A stretch of DNA of 64,000 nt. Origin: Meghimatium bilineatum (Eukaryota > Mollusca > Gastropoda > Stylommatophora > Philomycidae). Made by a program: the position numbers and the translations under genes. The stretch lies in NCBI GenBank assembly GCA_034231615.1, contig CM067298.1:6255799-6319798 (forward strand), written 5' to 3'. Of the stretch, positions 1-12,400 are shown piece by piece. The notes beneath the pieces are model-generated. The model saw nothing but the letters and a program-made list of their open reading frames with translations, did not search any database and was not told where the DNA came from. Within the stretch, counting starts at the first letter, position 1. Each line of letters starts with the position of its first letter.

Positions 1-115
1 AGATGATGAACCATGTATGCACATGTTTCTAGCCAATGCAGGCCTGCTTGCCTGGGACCAAGAGGCGTTCAGAGTATTCACGATGAAGACAACATACTGG
101 AAAGAATCTGTCATA
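1..115 (+). mobile_element. RTE-like LINE 3' end fragment
   Basis: Resembles the reverse complement of about 48660-48760, including the stretch that reads L-A-N-A-D-L-L-A-W-D in the latter. A shorter relative of the tail lies at 29790-29850. All are degenerate 3' termini of one LINE family. Confidence 0.55.
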
Positions 116-145
116 TATGTTATATATAAATTATGATAGCATATT

Positions 146-206
146 TTGGGGTTAATATTCACTTCATAAAAAAATTTGGGGGTTAATATTCACTTCATAA
201 AAAATC
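146..206. repeat. 30-bp direct duplication
   Basis: Two almost identical tandem copies of a unit containing ggttaatattcacttcat, 50-110 bp before exon a. Confidence 0.7.
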
Positions 207-256
207 TCATTCATTTGTGCTACTATTATGTATATTCTGTATAAAGATCTGTTCAG

Positions 257-412
257 GACACCAAGATGGAAGCATTCTTCAACCTGGATTTCAGCAGTGA
301 TAACAACTGTCGTGTGGCTATGAAAAATGCTTTTCACTTACTCTCCAAAGGACAATATCTTCATGCAGCTGCTTTATTTTTCTTGGCCAACCGAGTGGAT
401 AATGCTGTCAAT
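257..412 (+). CDS. DMXL2: DMXL exon a
   Basis: 52 codons, phase 0 at both ends, between a tctgttcag acceptor and a perfect gtaagt donor. It begins D-T-K-M-E-A-F-F; the ATG at 266 is internal, not a start. The motif LLSKGQYLHAAALFFLANR is the helical hairpin typical of the Rav1p_C region of DMXL proteins, where a basic/aromatic stretch precedes AAxFFLA. Confidence 0.9.
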
Positions 413-3400
413 GTAAGTTTTATGATTTTTGTGTGTAATAAATTTATTTAGTGTGCATAATTGAGATGTATAATTGATATGAAAAAGAGAATATGTCATA
501 GTCATTCTGTGCAATGGAACACTACCACTATATATGTGAATTTGAGCGCTGGGGTGTTGTATTGGACCAATTCTTTTCTGTGGATATAAAGTATGGATGT
601 GAACAAAGAGATGAAAAGTAAGTGGAGGCTGGTAAGATGTGGTTCTCGAGAAGAACTGGATTGATGAGATGTAGTTCTTGAGAAGAACAGGAGGCTGGTG
701 AGATATGGCTCTTGAAAAAAACAGGAGGCTAGTGAGATATGGCTCTTGAGAAGAACAGGAGGCTGGTGAGATATGGCTCTTGAGAAGAACAGGAGGCTGG
801 TGAGATGGCTCTTGAGAAGAACAGGAGGCTGGTGAGATATGGCTCTTGAGAAGAACAGGAGGCTGGTGAGATATGGCTCTTGAGAAGAACAGGAGGCTGG
901 TGAGATATGGCTCTTGAGAAGAACAGGAGGCTGGTGAGATATGGCTCTTGAGAAGACAGGAGGCTGGTGAGATATGGCTCTTGAGAAGAACAGGAGGCTG
1001 GTGAGATATGGCTCTTGAGAAGACAGGAGGCTGGGGAGATATGGCTCTTGAGAAAAACAGGAGGCTGGGGAGATATGGCTCTTGAGAAAAACAGGAGGCT
1101 GATGAGATATGGCTCTTGAGAAGAACAGGAGGCTGGTGAGATATGGCTCTTGAGAAGAACTGGAGGCTGGGGAGATATGGCCCTTGAGAAGAACTGGAGG
1201 CTAATTAGGTGTAATTCTTGACAAGATGATGAAAATACCATGGACAACTAAGAAAACTAATGTAGAGGTCTGGGAGATACTGGAATAAAGAGATAAATTA
1301 TAGGAAAAATTAGATTTCAAGATTTATAGGGAATGTTGATGGCAGGGAATGCAGGAGGGTGCTTGAGAAATTGTCTGCTTATTCCACTATAACACATCGA
1401 GCATGAAAATCAAGATAGAAGCAGTGACGGCTGCAATCAGTGGTGACTAAAATTGGAGACCAATTTTCACTTGATACTCTCAAATCATTCTATCATATAG
1501 AAAGTTACATGTTAAGGTAGTAGTGGTCGACACTACTGAACAACTTGATTATCAAGATGAGAAGACACTTTTAATGGTCCATGACATGTGGCGTTAGTTA
1601 TCATGTCTTTCCACAACCATCTATTTCGTGTGTTGTCAATCATTTCCGATACAGATGTTCTCCCATACCACAATGCTAAGTTGTCAAACGTCTCTTGGTC
1701 TTCCTTTACCACTCTTGCTCTTCAACTTGCTTGTTGTTACAATGTTTTCCATCTTTCCTCTTCTTATTATGTGTCCAAAAATGTGGACTGTCTCTTTCTG
1801 ATGCGAGTAAGCAGCATTATTTTTGAATTAAATTCTTTCAAGAATTTTCTTTCAGAAGATATCTTCATTACGCATTTCATCTGTCAATGGTGTTTTTAAC
1901 ATTCTCTGAATATTTCTCCAATCAAAACCATATCTCTCCTACCTCAATATAATTTTGCACTATTCTGCTTAGTTTCCAAGTGTCACTTCCATACATCGGA
2001 ATTGGTTCTATATAATTTCTAAGAACTCTGTTTCTCACTTCATTTGACAAAGATACATTAAATAGGATGGTCTTCATCTCGTGAATGTTGATTTTGTCTG
2101 CACATTTTTATATTTGACTTTTTTTTTAATACATTGTTCATCTTATGTTATTAATATAACTAAGTATTTGAATGTTGTCTTGCTTCAGACTGATCCCATA
2201 TACTTTGATGGTGCTTCTTTCTGGAGGACATTTATTCTTTGATATTCAGTGTATTTGCTATTCAGGTGAAGACCTTTGTTTTGACGTTCCTTTGCAATGA
2301 TATTCATCATTTCTTGTTTCATTTTCTGCTATCAAAACTGTATCAAACTGTAAAAATTTAAAAGATTGTTTATAATATGCTGTCTAACTGATATTCCTGG
2401 CATATCTTGTATGGATCTCATTATTATTTCACTGTATACATTGAACATAACAGGTGACACAACCTCCTGGGGCATGTCCGCATGTATTATTTATTTGTTA
2501 CTGATCCAGCATTCAATAGACTCATTCCCTGTGGTCCAGTACCATTGTGTGGTATGTGTACATGTTTAAGTTATTGTGTGTTTTATTTGTGTGCATGTGT
2601 GTGTTTTGTTTCATATAGTCTGTTCTATGCTTTGGAGGGAGAGACTGTATCACTTAAACGTAGTGGGAAATAGAATTAGACTTTTCTGCTGGAAGCAGTG
2701 GATTGATTGAATTGCTGAAGATGCGAACACAACCATGCATGAGTACACCACTATAGCTGATTTCATAGATATCTTCTTAACCTGAGGCAGAAAGACACAA
2801 CACTGAACACTGCCATAGAATAAAAGATTAAGACATTCATGATAAATCTATGACTAGCCTAAACAAAAATAAAATTGGTATTATTTCCATAAGTGATTCA
2901 CTTTTTCTTTCCTACAGGTGATTCTTGAGAAGCTGGATGACCTCCAACTTGTCATTGTTTTATGCCGACTATATGATGGGGAGTCTATGCTTCCAGATTC
3001 TGTCAAAGCTTTATTATATGAAAGAATTCTAGGCTTGGATGCTAATGGTGAAAACTATGACTCACAAAAAGCCAGTCCTGATCCTTTCCTTCGCTCTATG
3101 GCACTTTGGCAATTGAAAGATTATGAATCATCACTTCAAACTTTATTGGAGGTAATCTATCCTGACATGTGCATGTATACATTATATATGATATCTACGA
3201 TATTTGCTATGTATTCTCAGTACTGTCTTTCACAAGTCAAACAAACTGAACTTACAAGGATAGGAAGAAACCAATATATTAATTTTACAACTGGGAGGCC
3301 TAATATATACAACATTTACCATTAGTCTGAGCTCATATGTGAACACAGTAAGGAGCTGGCTACATTAGAGGTTGTCGCCCATTAACCTCTTTTTTCTACA

Positions 3401-6400
3401 TCCATGAGGTTTCCAGATTTGAATAGCTTGCACCCCCAAACAAACGACCAATAAAAATAATGCACTGGAATGCTGAGGGTGTCAACAGTAAAAGAGATGG
3501 ATACAGCAAAAAATTGGAACTTGAAAATGTCCTCAGTGAAGAACAAGTTAGTATATACTGTATCCAAGAAACACACCTCAGTAGCGACATAGCCTTCAAA
3601 ATCAGAGGCTACCAGTGCTACCGGTTTGACAGAAAGGACAGGCGAAAGGGTGGAATTCTGACACTTATTAAAAACAATATTGGCACTAGACACAATTCCA
3701 GATAAAGGGAGACTTATGGTGTATGGTGACCAACAGCCACTCTCAGGGCTGGGGCTATGATCATATCGACAAGAGAGGTGAGGAACTTGAGAGCTGGCAG
3801 GATGAAAATAATCTCATTCTTATTAACCAGCCAGCTGACTCACCAACCTTCTACTCGAGAGCATGGCACACCACCTCTACACCAGACCTGGCATTCTACT
3901 CACCAGGCCTGGAATGGAACATCACACGTGTCGTTGGAAAGCAGCTTGGGGGTAGTGACCACAGACCAGTATTTCTGGAAATCCACAATGAATTTACCAA
4001 GGACAGCAGCACGCTCACTAGGTGGAACTATAAGAGGGCAGACTGGAAAATGTACCAGCATTTAACCAGTGTTCTAGCTAAAGACATGAACTTGGACAAA
4101 GACATCAATAGAGCAGTGAGTGAATTTAATAGATGTATACTACATGCTGCTAGTAAAACTATACCCAGGGGGGTACGCAAGAACTACAAACCCTACTGGA
4201 ATAATTAACTGGAAAAGCTGCAAAATGAGAATGAAACATCTAGACGGCAGGCAGAGAACAGACCTAGCCAAGAACATCACAACAAATATCAGCAAACAAA
4301 GGCTAAATTTCAAAGAGCCATGTTACAAATCAGATGGAGCAGCTGGAAAGAAAAAACAGAGTCGCTGAACCTAGAAAGAGATACTAGGAAATTATGGAAA
4401 CTTGTAAAACAACTAAATGATGAAGGTCAGGGAGAAATACCAGGATTACACTTTATAAAGATAAAAACATTTTAACAGGTAAACATGCAGCTGATTATTT
4501 TGCAGATTCCTTTGCAGAAGACAATAACATCAAAGTCAGCCCAGACAATCAACAGGAGGTTCAAGAGAACCAGCATAACATTGGACAAGGCGAACCTATA
4601 CCTAAAGTCATGGAGGCACCAATCACAATGAGAGAACTGGAGCATGCAATATCCAAATTGAAAATGAAAGTCCCCTGGAGCTGATGGAGTGTCCAATGAA
4701 ATGATTAGAAACCTGGGAATTGCAGCAAGAGCAAAGCTACTGCAGATCTTTAACACAAGCTGGTCCACAGGTAATGTACCACAGGCGTGGAGAGAAGCAA
4801 TAATGATACCACTCCTCAAATCAGGAAAAGATGGCAACACAGTCTCCAACTACAGGCCATCAGCCTCATAAGCTGTCTATGCAAAACAATGGAACGCATT
4901 ATCAATCTTAGGATGCAGTGGTACCTTGAAAGTGAAAACCTTCTGGTATCACAGCAAGCAGGTTTCAGACAGTGCTACTCTACTGAAGATCAGACAACCT
5001 ACCTCTCCCAAGAGATTGAGGATGACTTCCAAGATAAGAAACTGGTACTAGCAGCATGGATAGACCTCAGAAAAGCATTTCATAAGGTCTGGAAAGAAGG
5101 GCTCCTAAAGAAATTGCAGGGTTAGCTCAAAAATGTACATATGGGTAAAAGCATACCTGCATAATAGAAGAGCCAGGGTACAATTAGATGGTCGTAAGAG
5201 CAAGAAAGTTCTATTGCATCATGGAGTCCCCCAAGGAGAAGTCCTGTCACCCACACTTTTCTTGGTTTACATCAATGACCTAGTTGCTGAACTACCACAC
5301 GGGATCAAAGTGGCAATGTATGCTGACGACCTGGTGATCTGGTGCACGGAAGAACATGCAACAGTGGCCACTAAACAAATACAAAGAGCTATCAATGCGC
5401 TAACCTTATGGGCAAATAGATGGTGCTTCAGTATTAACACAGATAAGTGCAGCACTACACTCTTTACCCTCTCACCAAAACAAAAAGCCGGTCATATCAA
5501 AATAGATGGAGAGCTCTTGAAAGAAGACAAACAACCCACATACCTCGGAGTTACTTTTGATGATAAACTGATATGGAAGCAGCACATAAACAAAGCAACA
5601 ACAAAAGCCAGGAGGAAGCTAGCTATCCTGAGAAAACTAAGTGGAACCACATGGGGAGCCAGTGGGAATATACTCAGTAATGTTTACCAGCAAGGCATAA
5701 GACCACACCTAGAATATGGTTCAGCTGCATGGTGTCCTGCATCAAACACCACATTACAAGATCTAGATAAAGTGCAAAACCAGGCACTTAGAATAATGTT
5801 GGGAGCAATGAAATCAACACCCATAGCAGAGATGCAGAAAATGGGAAAAATGCAAACACTTGGTGAACGCAGAGACACAAAAGTACTAATTCAGGCAGAA
5901 AAGTTTCAGTGTGTGCCAAGTCATCCAATGAAGGAAAGATTCCAAAATCTAGCAATGGGGCGACTGAAAAGAAGCAGCTTTATCCATGAAGCTAAATGAC
6001 TCCGCAGACAACTTACAGACCTACCTGAAGTTGACAGCCCCTTAAGGCCTGTACCAGAACAAATCCCGTGTAGTGAAAGGCATGGAATGCCAATATACAT
6101 TCAGACCCATGTGAAAGGAATACTAAGCGAGGACGAACAGAACAGTGTGCAGCGAAGGACAGTCACCCTCAGTTTCCTGGATGAGGAATATCCACAAGAT
6201 ATATGGGTCAGAGTATACACAGATGTGTCAGCACAGAGTGCCGTGAGGAATGGTGGTGCAGGTGTATATATAGAATATCCACACAAGCCTAGATACCATC
6301 AGAACACTGACAGGAAAATTCTGCAATAATTATGATGCAGAAATCCAGGCAATTAGTGTGGCAGATAAAAAAAACTGCTGAACTCCAACTCTGACCTACA

Positions 6401-9400
6401 GCCTGTGGTATTCCTGATAGATGCAAGGTCAGTGCTTCAAGCTCTCCAGTCTGGAAAACTAACAGACTTGAAAAAACTACTTAGTGAATTGTCTTACCTG
6501 TATAGGGTAACCATGCAGTGGATACCCTCTCACTGTGGAATACCAGGAAATGAAAAAGCAGACCAACTGGCTAAGGAAGGTGCTGCCGAAGACCAACCAG
6601 ATATACCAATCTCCTACCATCAGAAAAAACAGATGATCAAGTCAATAAGAAAGCCACAAACACCAACACAAGATGACTATTAGATTATGAACAGACCAGA
6701 ACAAGTTATAATTCTACATCTCAGAACAGGACACAACCGACTCCGCAGTCACATGTATACAAAGTTCAAGATTGGCAACACGGCCATGTGTACATGTGGA
6801 CAGGCAGCACAGAGTGCCAAACATATACTTCAAGAGTGTTCTGAGCATGAAATGCTGAGGCAGACATATTGGCCAGAGGAAACAACACTGGAATCAAAGC
6901 TCTATGGGACACTGTATGAGCTACAAAAGACAGTGAGTTTTATTAAGGAGACAGAATTACAGATATAGACATGTTTCAAGTGAACGAAAGAAGAAGAAGA
7001 ATAGCTTGCACAGCTTATGGGAAAGTGAGTTATTTCATTGTAGAAAAATGTTTCGCTGTCAAATATTTTGGTGACTGCTGTTCTTATTCAAGTGATATAT
7101 TCTTTCCAGAATGTAGTCTTCTCTATGGATGTTCTGTACTCTTAATGATTCTTGGAAGTTGACCTATCACAGGCAAGAGTATGCTGAAACTTTTACCCAT
7201 CATTGTCTTAGGTAGCCATTACTCCTGTTACCAGCAACCATACTATCAATTATTACTTATTCTCTACAGTTTTGCATCTTTTTATGGCCAAAAGACCTCA
7301 TCTCTTTTGTTATAATGTTTTTTTAGGAGCTACACTCCTCTTTGACATTTAATGTTCTTATCACCCTTTGAGTTGTCTATTTTGCTGTCCACTATTCTCA
7401 AAATTCTTGCACTGCATCTCTCTTCAAGGGCAGCAGTTTTTTTTCTCTGCCACTGAATTATTGTCTATATCTCACAGCCATAAATTGCTACTTGAAATGT
7501 GCTTGATCTATTCAGGCTGACTTGTTACTTAAGATAAACATTGTCTTATGTAGGTTGATACAAATTGTTTCAAACGCAATTTTATTATACCCAGGAGTAT
7601 ACTAACAACAGTAACTATGGTTACATATTCAAAAATATGCTTGTCTAGAATCCGGTTCATCCCCGAGACTCCTGTGGTATTTTGTATGGGCAAATACTAC
7701 AAAATAAATTTGGCTGGCATGTTATATAGATTGATTCACTGTTGTTATGAAAGTGAATGATGGTCAATAAACAAGCATGCAAGTAATACTCTAGAGGCCA
7801 CAGGTGAATTTCTGAGAATTCCATGAACAATTAAAAACACTACTGTGGGTGTGCTTAGAGAGGTTTGCAAATAAAGAAACCTTTTGCAAACATTTTTTCT
7901 TCTTCTGCGAATGCAGGATGGGTTGTGTTGTATCATGGTTTGCAGCTTTTCTGTGATATCTGCACCTTTTGACCTTACACATCCAACTGTAGAATGACTT
8001 CTAGGTCACTTTGACTATATATGATAAAGGGCAATCAACCTCACCATATAACCTCTTTAGTTGCATCCTATGACATGCATGGAAGGTGAATAGTGTTGCT
8101 ATTCTTTGCTCCTCTTTCACACCATGGATACACATGAAAAAACTCTAACCCCAAAATTTTTACTCACCTCATATGACCTTGTTGGTATTCTTGTTTCCCT
8201 TTTAGACTCAAGCAACACATGTATATATAAATCAAGGAGTCATCTTTTTAAACAAAAACAATGCCAAGTTTATATCTTAGGGAGTTTGTGTATGGTAAAA
8301 TACATTGTCATTATATACATTCTCAAACTCCTGCTGAATTTCTCTTGTAGCAGGACCATGGTCCTACTAGATTTCCAGCCGGATGTAGTCCAGAGAGTGG
8401 AAATGCATTGGGTCACCGTTTTATTTGCTCTAATGGCCCGATACATCAGTCTTCGGCAGAATATTTATGTTTAGAATCCCTGAGTTTGTGTACTTTTTTT
8501 CTGCTAACGATGTATGTTGACCGGCTTATAAACATGCTTAAAATATGTAGCGATAGAAACACAGAAAAAGAGAACACAGATTATAGTAAAATACTGGGAA
8601 CCATCCTAATATTTTATGGGACTAAATAGTCTCATAAATAGTGTACTAGGTGCCAGTACATGAAACTCAGTAGGAGGTGATAAGCAGTGTTAACAAAAAC
8701 ATGACAATTATTGGGCCCCTTTATTCAAGCACAGTTTAGGAATGTAGCTTGGAGGGAAGACAGCGTATTTTAGTATTTAGGGAAGGGGGGGGGAAATAAG
8801 ATTGGTGTTAGAATTTTAGTTTTTGGGGGAGGATGTTAAGGATTGTTGTCAGATTTTTTTTGTGGGGGGGGGGGTGTTTTGTTAGTTGTTATCGAATTTT
8901 AGTTTTTTTGGGGGGGGGGGTGGAATGGATGTTTATTTGGGGTGGGGGAATGTTAAGATTTTTCTATCAGATTTCTATCAGATATCATTTTTCTGTTCGA
9001 TTTTTAGGTTGGGGAGAGGATGTTAGTTGTTTAAGACTTGGGATTTGAATATAATTCATTCTTATAATATCAGGAGTCCACAGTACAATCTGAGTTTAGA
9101 CTTTGGACACTGTCTGGTCAAATCACCTCCTAGGTTTATTAACGGATGGGCTTCTATTTGGAAATATACGGTATAAACCAGTAATTTTTTTTTTTTAAGT
9201 GTATGCCAAGTTTATCTATTAGAAAGTTTGTGTACTGTAGAATATGCCTTTACTCATTGCTCTTGTTAAATTGATTAAATTCATGTATAGTTATAACTTT
9301 TATGTTTGTTTGCCTAGAAAAACGTTGGAGGAACCCAAACCGAAGACATGGACAAGCTTTTACAGATACCAAGAGTTTTCAATTTCTACAACTACCTGCG

Positions 9401-12400
9401 CACACATCCTCTCATCACTCGCCTACGACTTTCATCATCTTCACTCCAGAGACGGACTAATCTCATTACTGGTTTTACTCAAACTGACACTTTAGTTTCT
9501 GATAATGCCACCACTCTGGACCAAATTACGCCATCAGAACGACAGCTATTCTTTGCAGCTGCACATGCACATTTCCAGAATGGCTGCCCTCTTGTAGCCA
9601 TAGAAGTAATGAGGAAACTACCCAAGTGTCCTGTCTTGGTGGAAGAAGACCTTCAAAAGATGAAGTATTTTTCCAGCCGGAGAAGAAAATCTTTGTTTGA
9701 GATTAACAGTACAACTGGCACATTACAAGATTTGAACATTATGACTATAGACCAGGATTGGGATGAAAATGAAAAGTTGTCTCCACAATTTAATAACACC
9801 CAGAACAGCAAAACTGAGGTCATTGATTGGAGCAAGCCTGTATTATCTGTTACTAATCATAATTCTGGGTCAGTAGACTGGGGAACTCCCAGCCGTGTGC
9901 ACTTTGAAGATGATCTTGATCTAGAACTGGATCTGGGCTTGGGAGGAAGTGATGAAGATGAGAATGAGGAAGAGGAATTGAATGAAAGTTCCAACAAAAA
10001 GTTAGAGAACAATAAAAATGTGACCAAATCTGATAGTGTCAAGTTTAAAACTGGTAGTAATGATGATGATAGTGATGATGATGATGATGGTGGCACAGAA
10101 GGGAAGAAGAAGGAAATCAAGCCAGAAACACCAACCCATATAGATATTATGTCACAGCAATACAAGTTTATAGCATGTTTGAAAGTAAGTACTTCTATCT
10201 TGATTTGCAAAATTTTAGTTTAATCTAGATTTTTCAATTCAGTTGTAACGGTTTATAACAAATTTTAAAATAATTTCAAATACTGCATGTTTCCCATTAG
10301 GGAGCTGAAAGGGGGGGGGGTTGATAAGTGACTGTGTATGAATGATAAAATGGCTCAAAATGTATAGAGGATTGACTCATGATTCCTCATTTGGGCTTCA
10401 TGATGTTCAGTAGCATATTAGAAGGATCTTATTCGCGTATATTCTTCAAAAAGGCCCAACATATTATTTCTTCTTTAGCGTTCATTCTCAAACTCCCGCT
10501 GGATCTCCTTTACAGCAGGACCATGATCCTACTAGATTTCCAGCAGGATGTAGTCCAGAGAATGGAAATGCGTTGTGTCTCCATTTTATTTGCGCCAATG
10601 GCCCGATACTTCCGTCTTTGGTGGGAAAATATTATTTTACAGAGCACCACTTTGGCTGTTGAAATTATCGATCAGAGCATGTGTTTATCCTTTGGGTCAT
10701 TGAAAAAAATGCACTTGCTAATAAAATGTTACAATATTGAACTCATAACCTTGCGAACATAAAGAATATGGCTTTCTCACTATACCATAGAGATCCCATG
10801 TATGAAAGTAGTTTACTGTGTAGAATCCAAACCTGCAGAGGGGCTAACGTTATCAGCTAGGTCCAGCTGTCTGGTAACTTTGGGAAAAGTTGTGAAGCCA
10901 GATCTGAAACCTGAAGGGTCACGAACACTGTCAACAAAAACAGCATTGTCTTTGACATGTCAGACAAGCTTGACAGTCATTAAGAGCTAGTATCTCTCAC
11001 ATCTGTCATTGACTAATGGAGCAAGATCTACGCCTGTAAATTCCAAGAACTCATCAGAATCAGAATGAATACAAATTTCACTAAAAATGGCTACCATTTC
11101 AATGGATTTCTTTCAATTGGAACAGATCAGTTTAAATATTAGATCTAAAACTCTGATATACTACCTCCTTCAAAACGAAATGTCGGAGAAGAAAGATAAA
11201 TAAGATTACAGATAGGTGGTGCCATAACTAGTGAAGTAAGCCTAAATATATTGTAGTTCCTCATCAATAAATGAATGCATAACAATGGCTGGTGGCTATC
11301 TCCGACAACTGTTTACAGAGAGACAGTCGTCATTGGTGGCCACCTCTGATAGCATCCTACAGGTTAAACATACTATCATTAGAGGAACTTGGTAAACATA
11401 TTATCAGTGGAGGCTCTTGTTTAAACATCAGTAGAGACTTCTGTGAGATATATCAATAGAGGCTCATGTTAAATATATTGTCAGTGGAGATTCTTGTGTG
11501 AAACATCAATAGAGCCACATGTGAGACATTAACAGAGGCTCATGTTAAATATATTATCAGCAGAGGCTTATTCGATGCTCATGTTAAACATACTATGCAA
11601 GAATGATAAATGTTCCAATGTTCAGATATCAAGATGTCCAAAGCCTAAATGTAAAACTATTAATATAACATGTTCAATTGATGTAATTTGTTTGATGGCA
11701 GGTGTTGATGGAAGAGCTAGGTAATCTGGCTACAGGGTTTGAGGTTGATGGTGGTCAGTTGAGACATCAACTTTATATCTGGTTAGAAAAGGAGTTTGAT
11801 GTACTGAAAGTGCTGTGCAACTATGGGAAGCCTACAGAAGCCTACCCACCTGCACAGGAAGGTAAACAGAATTCTTTGAATGGATAAAAGTGTTTTAAAA
11901 GATCTTGACCAGTTGTAGAGACTTAAATTTGCTTAAAGTGTGTGCCACATCTGCATTTAATGTTGACTGTATAGGTCTGATAGAGTCTGTTCTTCTGATT
12001 CTTGTTTCTCTGATGACGGTCTATCAATGCAGACTCTAGATCATTGTTACTTGTGGTATCTTGAAGGGCAGCAAGAAACTGGCCATCCCTTGCCAGTTGT
12101 TTATTGTTGTTCATATATCACAAGTGATGATGACCATTTGTTACATCCACTTTTGAAATTCACTTCTTTGGTAATGAGTTCATAGATGGCTTATAATAAT
12201 AGCCCTATTCTGGCCTGAAATGTCCTTGGACATTTTGGGCGTGGATGACCACTGTAGATTGGTATACCTGTGACTTTCTAGCTACTCCCCACTGCTGAGC
12301 TATTGCACTTCTCTTTTCATAAGATACTGCACCTATTTTGACTGTAGATCACCATGTAGCTCTATTTTGTGCAAGTGCTTCCCATTTATCTTGGTTTATT

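Larger units (their letters stand above)
3330..6995 (+). mobile_element. I-like LINE (non-LTR retrotransposon), near full-length, degenerate
   Basis: Domains in order: APE-type endonuclease (3460-4200, with H-W-N-A-E-G-V-N and G-S-D-H-R-P-V), reverse transcriptase (about 4600-5600, with HGVPQGEVLSPTLFLVYIND and YADDLVIW), RT thumb (5600-6000), RNase H (6200-6600, with the motif WIPSHCGIPGNEKADQLAKE), and a terminal C-x-C module (6790-6850). The 3' end is a (GAA)n-like tail at 6986-7000. The endonuclease lacks an internal piece near 3700-3735, and frameshifts or stops occur near 4205, 4870, 5125, 6000, 6330 and 6683, so the copy is dead. APE plus RNase H fits the I superclade; the exact clade is not determined. 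Confidence 0.9.

Noticed and set aside
266..268. ATG as a gene start
   Set aside because: Upstream codons D-T-K continue the DMXL homology back to a splice acceptor at 255-256.
729..1247. Long minus-strand frame of 172 codons
   Set aside because: Entirely translation of the 34-36 bp minisatellite; repetitive Ser/Pro/His peptide with no homology.
9857..10210. Minus-strand frame of 117 codons, Ser-rich
   Set aside because: Antisense shadow of the acidic linker of DMXL exon c.
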